20,231 nucleotides of DNA, taken from contig DHSD01000010.1 of the NCBI GenBank assembly GCA_002411365.1, positions 1 to 20,231 on the forward strand, in the 5' to 3' direction. The first letter of the stretch is position 1. Each line of letters starts with the position of its first letter. This DNA is from Ruminococcaceae bacterium UBA5295. Its GTDB lineage: Bacteria; Bacillota; Clostridia; Oscillospirales; Acutalibacteraceae. The notes below the pieces were generated by a model. The model saw only the letters and a program-made list of their open reading frames with translations, was not told the origin of the DNA and did no database searches. Below are positions 1 through 7,190 of the stretch, piece by piece. Made by a program: the position numbers and the translations under genes.

Positions 1-117
1 ACAAAAACGCTTGACCATTACAGTTGATATGATGTTGTATAATGCGCATTACTACTTTTAGTCTTTAATGTACTAGAAATATTCTTAGAAGCATTATCAG
101 TATTTAAAGAAGCACTT

Positions 118-576
118 TTACTTTTTTGCGCAAAATTTTGTGATTTTATTTAATTGCATATCTGTGTTTGTGACTTTTTCTTGTGACTTTTGATGTATAT
201 AAAAACTTCCATTTTTGCTATAATAATTTAATGGCCCTGTGTAATATATTTTTTTATCCGTAGAAAAGGGAAGATTTAATGTAAAAGAATACTCAATAAT
301 ATTTGAATCGTTATCCATAATAACATATCCTGTTGGACTTAATTTATATGCCAAAGCTATTGTATTCTCATTTGTATCATACAATTCAATACTACTGTTA
401 ATATTTAATTTAACATTCTTTGAATGTGGTAACGCATTGACTCTACTATCTGATTCACTAAAGCTGACACTACTAATTCTATCCTTAGTGATTGCTGATA
501 CATTAAAAGAACAGACACAATTTATTAACAATGTCAATACACATAAAAAGCTGACCAATTTTATTGTTTTTTTCAT
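118..576 (-). CDS. Secreted protein resembling a C10 (streptopain-type) protease propeptide
   Basis: Reads as a 152-residue exported protein when started at the ATG at 576. That start gives a clear signal peptide (MKKTIKLVSFL, a hydrophobic stretch, then a likely cut after NVSA); the longer reading frame only adds a lysine-rich extension over the upstream gene. The mature part contains IALAYKLSPTGYVIMDND and IIEYS, close to the 'GYVIVS...ILEYS' signature of the propeptide/Spi inhibitor domain of C10 cysteine proteases. No protease domain with catalytic Cys and His follows before the stop. It lies 16 nt behind the lipoprotein gene, so the two are probably one operon. The Shine-Dalgarno is weak (AAAAGT region). 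It could be a stand-alone inhibitor-like protein or the front part of a broken protease gene; a run of six A just before the stop is a possible indel site. Family call is by eye and moderate. Confidence 0.55.
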   Translation of the reverse strand: MKKTIKLVSFLCVLTLLINCVCSFNVSAITKDRISSVSFSESDSRVNALPHSKNVKLNINSSIELYDTNENTIALAYKLSPTGYVIMDNDSNIIEYSFTLNLPFSTDKKIYYTGPLNYYSKNGSFYIHQKSQEKVTNTDMQLNKITKFCAKK

Positions 577-592
577 TCTAATACTTTTCTTT

Positions 593-1048
593 TTAATACT
601 TTTCTTCAGGTACATCAATTTGGTCATAAAGCTTCTCAAGATCACTTATTAAATTCTTAGATACTTTATAACACGCATTATCAATTTGCAATTTATCACC
701 AACAACAGTATATTGTTTCATTTTTCCTTCTGGCAGTGTTATCGTAATTAGTATTTGCCCACCTTTTTCTTTCCGATTTTCAATAGGAACTTTTTCGTAA
801 CTATCAATATATTCTGTTACTTTATTAATAGTTGCTTGATCTTTTACTTTTTTGCATTTTGGAGGTGATGGTAATTTTGCAAACGTCATATAAATATTCT
901 CCTTTTTTACACTGGAATCTGTGACACTGGAATTGGCAGCCGAAGAACTAACGTTTTTTTCTTGTGTATTCATGCCCGTCTTATTGCATCCGAATAAAGC
1001 AAGAATGCAGAGTACAACAGCGGTTATTGCCAAAGCAATTTTTTTCAT
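593..1048 (-). CDS. Small lipoprotein of unknown function
   Basis: A 151-residue protein with a classic lipoprotein signal: MKKIALAITA, a hydrophobic core, and the lipobox LFGC with the lipidated cysteine at residue 21. After it comes a serine/asparagine-rich linker (about residues 28-50) and then a folded-looking domain of about 100 residues with alternating charged and hydrophobic strands (ITITLPEGKMKQYTVVGDKL). I do not recognise the family. It should be anchored on the outer face of the membrane. The start is supported by GGAGG 10 nt upstream. It is the first gene behind a good sigma-A-type promoter that carries a perfect palindrome in its spacer, so it is probably regulated. The following secreted-protein gene is likely co-transcribed. 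The coding sequence is much richer in A/T than genes further right. Confidence 0.75.
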   Translation of the reverse strand: MKKIALAITAVVLCILALFGCNKTGMNTQEKNVSSSAANSSVTDSSVKKENIYMTFAKLPSPPKCKKVKDQATINKVTEYIDSYEKVPIENRKEKGGQILITITLPEGKMKQYTVVGDKLQIDNACYKVSKNLISDLEKLYDQIDVPEEKY

Positions 1049-1096
1049 TTAAAATTACCCTCCTAATATGTTATTTATATACATACATTAACACAT

Positions 1097-1125
1097 ATTA
1101 TAATTATTGCCAATAATTATGTTAA
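1097..1125 (-). promoter_or_regulatory. Sigma-A-type promoter of the lipoprotein operon with palindromic operator
   Basis: On the minus strand TTAACA (1120-1125) and TATAAT (1097-1102) are separated by exactly 17 bp. The spacer is filled by a perfect inverted repeat: arms ATAATTATTG (1100-1109) and CAATAATTAT (1111-1120) around one central base. The palindrome overlaps the last bases of both promoter boxes, the usual place for a repressor operator. The lipoprotein start codon lies about 50 nt downstream. The promoter is read directly from sequence; the operator role is inferred. Confidence 0.65.
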
Positions 1126-1218
1126 TAGATAGTAATATATCAGAGCAATCAACGCTCGATTGTTTGAACTCAACAAAGCAGGCTGCATATAGGCCAATAT
1201 GTTGAGCGATTTTCTTCA

Positions 1219-1249
1219 TATCCCAAACTTATCCCAAATGTATCCCAAA
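1219..1249. repeat. Three 9-bp direct repeats with 11-bp period
   Basis: TATCCCAAA occurs at 1219-1227, 1230-1238 and 1241-1249 (minus strand TTTGGGATA). Spacing of one helical turn suggests protein binding sites. I recall similar clustered TTTGGGATA sequences around integrase genes of Firmicutes phages and integrative elements; here no integrase is present, so this may be a leftover of an excised or decayed element. Confidence 0.5.
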
Positions 1250-1290
1250 ACCGCCTTATACCTCAAATTAGAAATATTATTTTAGGCAAC

Positions 1291-1331
1291 AAAAAAGCCC
1301 GCAGGCCTTAGAGCCATGTGGGTTTTTCTTT
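1291..1331 (-). terminator. Intrinsic terminator, probably bidirectional
   Basis: AAAAGCCCGCA (1293-1303) can pair with TGTGGGTTTTT (1317-1327), with an inner GGC/GCC pair and the loop CTTAGA. T-runs flank it in both directions. It lies directly behind the stop codon of the 1332-1658 gene, so that gene is its likely user. The minus-strand version has two A-C mismatches, while the plus-strand version pairs through G-U wobbles, so it folds slightly better on the plus strand. Confidence 0.55.
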
Positions 1332-1658
1332 TTATAAAAGCCGCTGCTCCTGCGGCGGTTCAGTTGGCATGGATTTTACACGCTTAAACAATTCTGTCCC
1401 TGTCCCGTTCCCGCCAAGCGTATGGTAAGGATAATACAGGTACTCCAAATTTCTTATATCATCAACTGCCGCATATTTTTTGCGCGCACATTCGCGGTAA
1501 ATACTGTAAATTCTGTCATGCAGCAAGGCGAGCATACCGTCTTTTATAGCTGCCTGCATCGTCCGCTTTTTTCTCCAGCAGTGAAAGGCCCAGCAAAGTA
1601 TGCCTGTAGCGGCACTGAAAACAGCGCCGAGCCAATACCTCACGATCCAGTCATGCAC
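1332..1658 (-). CDS. Prophage-type small membrane-anchored protein (holin-region family)
   Basis: A 108-residue protein starting at a GTG codon, chosen because GGAGG sits 7 nt upstream. Residues 7-28 form one transmembrane helix (LGAVFSAATGILCWAF), followed by a basic stretch WRKKR and a soluble C-terminal half ending in a motif near YHTLGGNGTGTELFKRV. This arrangement, especially the YxxYHxLGGNGxGT segment, matches a small protein I know from the lysis/holin end of many Firmicutes prophages. Its exact function is not established. No other phage gene is nearby, so it appears to be an isolated remnant or domesticated gene. It stands alone between the lipoprotein operon and the YbhN-type gene, with a terminator directly behind it. 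Confidence 0.6.
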   Translation of the reverse strand: MHDWIVRYWLGAVFSAATGILCWAFHCWRKKRTMQAAIKDGMLALLHDRIYSIYRECARKKYAAVDDIRNLEYLYYPYHTLGGNGTGTELFKRVKSMPTEPPQEQRLL

Positions 1659-1890
1659 ATGATTACCTCCATACGGTTTAATCGTTTAACCTCAGCGTTT
1701 TGGAGATACGTTTCTGTACAGCGCTTTCTGCAAGTTAAACGGTTTCTGCTGATTAGCCAGTAAGCTACATAGCTTTAGTATATAGTACCGTATGCATGGC
1801 TTAGATGTCACTTTTAGCCCAAAATACGGCATAAAGCAGCGGCTAAATAACCGGTAGCAAATATAAAAATTTCCATTGCAGGCAGCGTAA

Positions 1891-2913
1891 TTACATTTTG
1901 TCTTTAATCCGTGAAAACGGGGCGCTTATAAGCATAACCGCATAATAGGTAACTATCCTCCAAATCAGGACTGCGGATTTCAGTGTCTGCAGCGTAAAAT
2001 AAGAAGAGAAAAAAACATAGAAACTTCCTTCAGAGGCGCCCGCCGCCCCCGGAAGGGGCACAAGTGAAGATACCATCGTTACAAACGCCTGGGAAAAAAT
2101 CATATTTGCCAAAGTTGCTTTATTGAACCCAAAAGCACGGTAAACACAGTAAGAAACAGCAAACAGAGCCGTGAGTTGCAGAAATGTAAGGAGGTATGCT
2201 TTTACAAGCAGAAGCTTATTGCTGTAAAGCTGCTGGTTGCTTTTATGAAAAAAATCAAGTTGTTTTTCCCACGAAGCGAGTGTTTTGTCATAATCCTTTA
2301 CAATATTGATGCGATTCAAAGACCTGACAATAATTTTAACAAGCCAGTTTGTGAATTTCTGGTTGAATGAGACTACCAGAATCATTACGGCGGCAAGCGC
2401 CTGCACAGCAAAACCTATCATAGCAAGCCACCACATAACAGGATTCAGACCATCGTGAGGAGTGTTTGTTTCGTAAAAAATAGCGAAAAAGCTGTAAGCC
2501 GTTATACTTGTCTGGTAAACGAAAAATTTCTGTATAAGCGTGGAGGCAGACGTGCCCGGGTCTATTTTTTGTTTGCTCATAGCATAAATCTGCATTGGCT
2601 GGCCGCCGCTTTGAAACGGTGTAATGGCGCTGTAAAGATGGCCCACCATGCACACTTTTGCCGCGCGGCGGAACGTATAGCCGCTGCAAACGCCTTTAGT
2701 AAAAATATATATAAGAACTGTGTCGAGTAACAGGTCAGAAAGCGTGCAAGCAAAGCCAAGCACAAGCCATATTGTCTTAAACTGCGTATCCCTCAGGCTG
2801 AAAAGGCCATCCTTAGAAAGGCACAAATACAGCAGGAGACCGGCTGAAAGGCCAATGCCGAAAATGTTAAGGATTGTTTTTACGTTCAGCTTCTTTTTAC
2901 AGCTGGATGGCAT
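1891..2913 (-). CDS. YbhN/LPG-synthase transmembrane family protein (UPF0104)
   Basis: A 340-residue polytopic membrane protein with about eight hydrophobic helices. It fits the flippase-like family that includes YbhN, AglD and the membrane half of MprF (lysylphosphatidylglycerol synthase). Family-like signatures are SAITPFQSGGQPMQIYAMSK in the first half and VPLPGAAGASEGSFYVFF near the C-terminus, the latter being the conserved P-x-PGxxGxxE loop. There is no soluble aminoacyl-transfer domain, so it is not a full MprF; a lipid or lipid-linked-sugar transport role is plausible but the substrate cannot be told. The start at 2913 has GGAGG 7 nt upstream; the longer frame to 2955 would place this site inside the coding region. 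It is monocistronic in this view. Confidence 0.8.
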   Translation of the reverse strand: MPSSCKKKLNVKTILNIFGIGLSAGLLLYLCLSKDGLFSLRDTQFKTIWLVLGFACTLSDLLLDTVLIYIFTKGVCSGYTFRRAAKVCMVGHLYSAITPFQSGGQPMQIYAMSKQKIDPGTSASTLIQKFFVYQTSITAYSFFAIFYETNTPHDGLNPVMWWLAMIGFAVQALAAVMILVVSFNQKFTNWLVKIIVRSLNRINIVKDYDKTLASWEKQLDFFHKSNQQLYSNKLLLVKAYLLTFLQLTALFAVSYCVYRAFGFNKATLANMIFSQAFVTMVSSLVPLPGAAGASEGSFYVFFSSYFTLQTLKSAVLIWRIVTYYAVMLISAPFSRIKDKM

Positions 2914-3211
2914 TTTTAGACCTCCGCCCTGTCCTATAATTTTGCATGAAATCAAACTACTTTTTCATTCGGCCAACAGTTTGCATGCTAAAATAATTCT
3001 AATAATATTAATATATCATCAATGGTATTAACTTTCAAATCCATTTCCATTCATAGAACCAAAGTCATGCATTTTAAATAGTGTTTATCGTTTTTATCAG
3101 GCTATACTGCCATTGTATGAAAACTGCAGCAGGTTTTAGCTTATATATAAAAACTACTGCCCGAACTCTGCGGCATGCAGAATTCGGGCAGTATTATTAT
3201 CTTGTTATAGC
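2914..3211. other. Intergenic region between nrdD terminator and the YbhN-type gene
   Basis: This AT-rich stretch of about 300 bp holds the nrdD terminator at its right end. The part next to the YbhN-type gene should contain that gene's promoter, but I see no convincing -35/-10 pair. The short open frames here are chance products. Confidence 0.5.
3156..3192 (-). terminator. Intrinsic terminator behind nrdD
   Basis: ACTGCCCGAA (3156-3165) pairs perfectly with TTCGGGCAGT (3183-3192). After one mismatch, five further pairs (3167-3171 with 3177-3181) close a 5-nt loop. On the minus strand the hairpin is followed by GTTTTTATATAT. It starts about 20 nt after the nrdD stop codon. Confidence 0.9.
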
Positions 3212-5596
3212 TCAGCAGCGCTCTTCCGCAAATTTACGGATATTTGAAGCATTTGCAAAACGCATAGCCGTGCCGCCATGTACAACGACGAGCGTCGGCG
3301 CCTGGCAGATTTTGTAGGCCGAGACAAGCTCTTCGTTTTCTTCCGCATCAACTACGCGGTATTTTACACCTGCCTTGTCAAGGAACGATTCGGCAAGGCG
3401 GCAGTTAGGGCATGTCTTCGTTGTGAAAAGAAAGACTTCATCTTTCGCCTGCTTTTCGCCATGCTCAGCCGGTTTGGTAGTAGAAGAAGCATTCTGCTGC
3501 GATGGGCAACCATGCTTAATATGAGAACTGGCAGCATCGTAAAGCTTGCGCTCTTTGTACTCTTCGGCTTTGCCATCGTTCCAGTTCTGCACAGGACGGT
3601 AATAGCCGGTAATGCGGCTGTAAACCTCGGCCGGCTCGCCGCACTTCGGGCATGTGAAGTGTTCGCCCGCGAGATAACCGTGATTCTTGCATACAGAATA
3701 GGTAGGCGAAAGCGTATAATACGGAAGCCGGTAATTCTCGGCGATTTTCCGCACGAGGTTTGCTGCAGCTTTCCAGTTCGGTAACTTTTCGCCGAGGAAC
3801 ACATGGAAAACGGTTCCGGAAGTGTAGAGCGTCTGCAGGTCGTCCTGCAAATCGAGCGCCTCGAAGAGATCAGCCGTATACCCCACCGGAAGCTGGGATG
3901 AATTTGTATAGTACGGCGTCTTGCCTTTTTCAGAAGCCGTGATTATGTCCGGGTAGCGCTCAACGTCGTGTTTCGCAAGGCGGTAAGCTGTTGACTCAGC
4001 CGGTGTCGCCTCAAGGTTGTACAGGTCACCGTACTTTTCCTGATAGTCAGAAAGGCGATTGCGCATGTGCAGCAGCACATTCTTCGTAAAATCATGCGCT
4101 TTCTGATGTGTCAGGTCTTCGCGTATCCATTTAGCATTAAGGCACGCTTCATTCATGCCAATAAGCCCTATAGTTGAAAAATGGTTGTCAAACGAGCCGA
4201 GGTAGCGCTTAGTGTAAGGGTAAAGCCCTGCGTGCAGCAGGCGTGTGATAACATTGCGTTTGATTTTCAGCGAGCGCGCCGCAATATCCATCATCTTATC
4301 GAGGCGGTGGTAAAAATCGGTTTCATCTTTTGCAAGGTATGCAATGCGCGGCATATTTATCGTAACCACACCGATAGAGCCCGTGTTTTCGCCACTGCCG
4401 AAATATCCTCCGCACTTTTTGCGCAGTTCACGCAGGTCAAGGCGCAGGCGGCAGCACATGCTGCGCACATCGCTCGGCTGCATGTCACTGTTTATATAAT
4501 TTGAGAAATAAGGCGTGCCATATTTCGACGCCATCTCAAACAGAAGCTTGTTGTTCTCGGTGTCAGACCAGTCAAAATCTTTCGTTATCGAATACGTCGG
4601 AATTGGATACTGGAAACCGCGGCCGTTGGCGTCTCCATCAATCATGGTCTCAATAAACGCCTTGTTTATCATGTCCATTTCTTTTTTGCAGTCTTTGTAC
4701 TTGAAGTCCATTTCCTTGCCGCCAACAATGGCTGGAAGCTCCGCAAGGTCGTCCGGCACCGTCCAGTCAAGCGTGATGTTGGAAAACGGAGCCTGTGTGC
4801 CCCAGCGGCTCGGCGTGTTGACACCATATATGAAAGACTGTATGCAGTTTTTGACTTCGTAGTAAGACAGATGGTCGGCTTTTACAAACGGCGCAAGGTA
4901 TGTGTCAAAAGATGAGAACGCCTGCGCGCCCGCCCATTCGTTTTGCATGATGCCGAGAAAATTCACCATCTGGTTGCAGAGCGACACAAGGTGCTTTGCT
5001 GGCGCCGATGTGATTTTGCCCGACACTCCACCAAGACCTTCTTTAATAAGCTGCTTAAGGCTCCAGCCGGCACAGTAACCTGTAAGCATTGAAAGGTCAT
5101 GGATATGGATATCAGCGTTGCGGTGCGCTTCCGCAATTTCTTCATCATAGATTTCAGACAGCCAGTAGTTTGCGGTAATGGCGCCGGAGTTGCTGAGGAT
5201 AAGTCCGCCGACCGAATAAGTCACAGTGGAATTCTCCTTTACACGCCAGTCAGTAAGCTTGACATAACTGTCGACAAGCTTCTTATAGTCAAGAAAAGTC
5301 GTCTTAATATTGCGCGCCTTTTCGTGCTGCTTGCGGTAAAGGATATAGCTCTTAGCAACGTCTGCATATCCTGCATGTATAAGCACAGACTCAACGCTGT
5401 CCTGAATTGATTCAACGCCAATGCGGTTATCTTTAATCTTTGGCTCATAGTCCGCAGTAACCCTCAACGCAAGCATATCGAGTATGCTTGGATTATACTG
5501 CTTGTCAAGCGCATCGAATGCTTTCTGTATAGCAGTGCGTATTTTGGAAATATCGAAAGTTGCAAGCGTTCCGTCCCGTTTTACTACCTGATACAT
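3212..5596 (-). CDS. nrdD: Anaerobic (class III) ribonucleoside-triphosphate reductase with fused glutaredoxin-like domain
   Basis: Makes deoxyribonucleotides from ribonucleotides in the cytoplasm under anaerobic conditions, using a glycyl radical. Start at 5596 (MYQVVKRDGT) is preferred because GGGGAG lies 9 nt upstream; this gives 794 residues. Residues 1-95 are an ATP-cone regulatory domain. The catalytic barrel carries SMCCRLRLD (about 380-388), which holds candidate active-site cysteines. A zinc site C-x2-H...C-x2-C lies at about 636-652, followed by RITGYYRPVQNWNDGK with the radical glycine near 664. Unusually, a linker (about 695-718) leads to a thioredoxin/glutaredoxin-like domain with CPNC at 729-732 and a cis-proline motif APT, ending at residue 794. 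This domain could supply electrons to the active site. The gene follows nrdG by 59 nt and ends at a strong terminator. Confidence 0.95.
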   Translation of the reverse strand: MYQVVKRDGTLATFDISKIRTAIQKAFDALDKQYNPSILDMLALRVTADYEPKIKDNRIGVESIQDSVESVLIHAGYADVAKSYILYRKQHEKARNIKTTFLDYKKLVDSYVKLTDWRVKENSTVTYSVGGLILSNSGAITANYWLSEIYDEEIAEAHRNADIHIHDLSMLTGYCAGWSLKQLIKEGLGGVSGKITSAPAKHLVSLCNQMVNFLGIMQNEWAGAQAFSSFDTYLAPFVKADHLSYYEVKNCIQSFIYGVNTPSRWGTQAPFSNITLDWTVPDDLAELPAIVGGKEMDFKYKDCKKEMDMINKAFIETMIDGDANGRGFQYPIPTYSITKDFDWSDTENNKLLFEMASKYGTPYFSNYINSDMQPSDVRSMCCRLRLDLRELRKKCGGYFGSGENTGSIGVVTINMPRIAYLAKDETDFYHRLDKMMDIAARSLKIKRNVITRLLHAGLYPYTKRYLGSFDNHFSTIGLIGMNEACLNAKWIREDLTHQKAHDFTKNVLLHMRNRLSDYQEKYGDLYNLEATPAESTAYRLAKHDVERYPDIITASEKGKTPYYTNSSQLPVGYTADLFEALDLQDDLQTLYTSGTVFHVFLGEKLPNWKAAANLVRKIAENYRLPYYTLSPTYSVCKNHGYLAGEHFTCPKCGEPAEVYSRITGYYRPVQNWNDGKAEEYKERKLYDAASSHIKHGCPSQQNASSTTKPAEHGEKQAKDEVFLFTTKTCPNCRLAESFLDKAGVKYRVVDAEENEELVSAYKICQAPTLVVVHGGTAMRFANASNIRKFAEERC

Positions 5597-5655
5597 ATAT
5601 TCAGTCTCCCCTTTTAACATTTGTCTTTTCACGCGGAAATATTTTTCACGTCTTT

Positions 5656-6351
5656 TTACGATACACCGCGCAAGGCAACGCTTTTTACGTACGGAGAAAC
5701 GATTTTTAAAAATCCTTCCATTTCCGTATCCGAAAAAGCAGAAACCCCCGTGCCGACGATGTCGCCCGAATCCACGAACTTCTGAAGGAAATACCTCTTT
5801 GCCCCGCGGATAGAGATAGCCGCATCGCGCAGTATCTCTGCGTTGTGCAGGCCTTTGACTACCGTCGTGCGGAATTCGTAATCCACCGGCTCACCAAGCA
5901 GAAAATCCATACTTTCCTTAACATGGGAAAAATCAAAGTCCGGTATACCGACAGTTTCTGCATAATGGCCGGGCGAACTTTTGACGTCCATGGCCACATA
6001 GTCTACAAGCTTCTGTTTAACAAGCGACTTAAGGCGTTCCGGAAAACATCCGTTCGTATCAAGCTTAACGCAATAGCCAAGCTGCCGGACTTTGCGTATG
6101 AATTCTTCAAGCCCCGGCTGAATCATTGGTTCACCGCCGCTTATGCACACTCCGTCAAGGAGGCCTCTGCGTTTTTTGAGGTAATCAAATATTTCATCTT
6201 CCGAAAACTGCATCCCTTCCTGATTACCCAAAACAAGAGAGGCATTGTGGCAAAACGGACAACGAAGATTGCACCCCCCCGTGAAAACCGTGCACGCAAT
6301 TTTTTCAGGATAATCAAGCAGGGTAAGTTTTTGCAATCCGCAGATTTTCAT
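5656..6351 (-). CDS. nrdG: Anaerobic ribonucleotide reductase activating protein (radical SAM)
   Basis: Uses S-adenosylmethionine and a 4Fe-4S cluster to create the glycyl radical on NrdD. The 231-residue protein shows the radical-SAM cysteine motif CNLRCPFC (C27, C31, C34) and the SAM-contacting SGGEP (71-75). The opening MKICGLQKLTLLDYPEKIAC is typical of the longer NrdG2-like subgroup rather than the roughly 150-residue E. coli type. GGAG lies about 11 nt before the ATG. It is the first gene of an nrdG-nrdD operon, the reverse of the more familiar nrdD-nrdG order. The upstream region contains two hairpins but I could not identify a convincing NrdR box or promoter. Confidence 0.95.
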   Translation of the reverse strand: MKICGLQKLTLLDYPEKIACTVFTGGCNLRCPFCHNASLVLGNQEGMQFSEDEIFDYLKKRRGLLDGVCISGGEPMIQPGLEEFIRKVRQLGYCVKLDTNGCFPERLKSLVKQKLVDYVAMDVKSSPGHYAETVGIPDFDFSHVKESMDFLLGEPVDYEFRTTVVKGLHNAEILRDAAISIRGAKRYFLQKFVDSGDIVGTGVSAFSDTEMEGFLKIVSPYVKSVALRGVS

Positions 6352-6433
6352 TAAAAAGGAACTCCTATTTTTATTTTATATGTTATTTTTGAAGCCAGTA
6401 TAGTCTATTGTCAGAAAATTTCCCCACACTCAT

Positions 6434-6484
6434 GAGTACAATGTAATCAATATCTATGTACTAGATATTGATTACATTGTACTC
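6434..6484. repeat. Perfect 22-bp inverted repeat (7-nt loop)
   Basis: The arms 6434-6455 (GAGTACAATGTAATC and onward) and 6463-6484 are exact reverse complements around the loop ATGTACT. No T-run follows on either strand and neither flanking gene ends here, so it is not an ordinary terminator. Confidence 0.9.
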
Positions 6485-6529
6485 TAAATCCGCTATATAT
6501 GCAATAGGCAATTTGAAAATTCTTTTGGC

Positions 6530-6566
6530 GGAGATTTATTTGCCCAGCGCGCAGCCGGGTATCTCC
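6530..6566 (-). promoter_or_regulatory. Two-tier hairpin in the region upstream of nrdG (possible leader RNA element)
   Basis: On the minus strand GGAGAT pairs with ATCTCC (outer stem). Inside it CCCGGC pairs with GCTGGG around the loop TGCGC, leaving a CAAATAA bulge on one side. It lies about 180-215 nt before the nrdG start. Whether it is transcribed, and its function, are unknown; I cannot assign it to a known riboswitch class. Confidence 0.35.
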
Positions 6567-6725
6567 TTTTCCCATGTTTTATTTTACCACTCCGCAGGCC
6601 TTTTTAACATGTCATGATTTACTTATCCTGCCATCATCAGCCATATCACAATGAAAATTTTAGCCGCATATTATAATGGCGAATCAAAGTTTTTTATTGC
6701 TTTTTAAGATGAAAGGAGAAACATC

Positions 6726-6935
6726 ATGAGCATCAGCACATCTGTACCCGCTGGGCCTGGCGGGAAAGACTGCACTCCTAACCCCACACCTTTCCCTGCA
6801 AGGACGCCGGTAGCGATGGCTTATATTCCATTTCAGCAGTTTGGCCAACTGTATTCACCGGAGCAAAGCCTTAATTACGGCACGCTTTTCCCAGACCTTA
6901 ATAAGCCGTTCCTCGGAGGAGGCGCTTTCAAATGA
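6726..6935 (+). CDS. cotJA: Spore coat-associated protein CotJA
   Basis: A 69-residue protein of the CotJA family, first gene of the cotJ operon, which in Bacillus is expressed in the mother cell and contributes to the inner spore coat. The recognisable core is VAMAYIPFQQFGQLYSPEQS followed by LNYGTLFPDLNKPF, corresponding to the AYVPWQxW...GTxFPELxxPF signature of the family. The N-terminus is proline- and glycine-rich. AAGGAG lies 7 nt before the ATG. Its stop codon overlaps the cotJB start (ATGA), implying translational coupling. Confidence 0.9.
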   Translation: MSISTSVPAGPGGKDCTPNPTPFPARTPVAMAYIPFQQFGQLYSPEQSLNYGTLFPDLNKPFLGGGAFK

Positions 6936-7174
6936 CCGAAAAAGAAAAAATGATGCGCAAAATAAATGCGCTGCGCTTTGCTATGTTAGATATGCATCTT
7001 TACCTCGATTCACACCCCGGCGACTGCGATGCAGCAGCCCAGATGGAAAAGTACCGCAAAGAAGCGCAGGACCTTATAAAAAAATATGAAGGCGCTTACG
7101 GCCCACTCAATGAATACCAAAACGCAACCAGCCGCTGGGCATGGATATCAGACCCATGGCCATGGGACACATGA
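6932..7174 (+). CDS. cotJB: Spore coat protein CotJB
   Basis: An 80-residue protein matching CotJB. The N-terminal part (LRFAMLDMHLYLDSHPGD) is helical, with the family pattern LxFAxxDxxLYLDTHP. The C-terminal end YGPLNEYQNATSRWAWISDP followed by WPWD matches the conserved YGPL...W.W...PWPW tail. CotJB is a small partner in the CotJ coat complex. The start overlaps the cotJA stop by four bases and has GGAGGAGG just upstream. It is followed after 16 nt by the cotJC start with its own AAGGAGG. Confidence 0.92.
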   Translation: MTEKEKMMRKINALRFAMLDMHLYLDSHPGDCDAAAQMEKYRKEAQDLIKKYEGAYGPLNEYQNATSRWAWISDPWPWDT

Positions 7175-7190
7175 AAGGAGGCCCGTTTAA

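Larger units (their letters stand above)
6352..6725. other. Divergent control region between nrdG and cotJA
   Basis: This 374-bp non-coding stretch must hold promoters for nrdG (leftward) and the cotJ operon (rightward). It contains a perfect 22-bp hairpin (6434-6484) and a second, leftward-folding hairpin (6530-6566). AAGGAG lies 7 nt before cotJA. I see no clean sigma-A promoter for nrdG and no clean sigma-E promoter for cotJA, although cotJ is sigma-E controlled in Bacillus subtilis. Confidence 0.6.

Noticed and set aside
1219..1249. CRISPR-like repeats
   Set aside because: Units are 9 bp with 2-bp gaps, far too short for repeats and spacers, and there are no cas genes.
1683..1741. 8-bp inverted repeat CGTTTAAC...GTTAAACG upstream of the phage-type gene
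   Set aside because: Arms are short and 43 bp apart in AT-rich DNA; chance cannot be excluded and no transposase or integrase accompanies it.
6541..6566. Possible ZTP riboswitch upstream of nrdG
   Set aside because: Only a GCTGGGCA-like segment resembles the 3' part of that class; the conserved 5' half is not present and nrdG is not a typical target.
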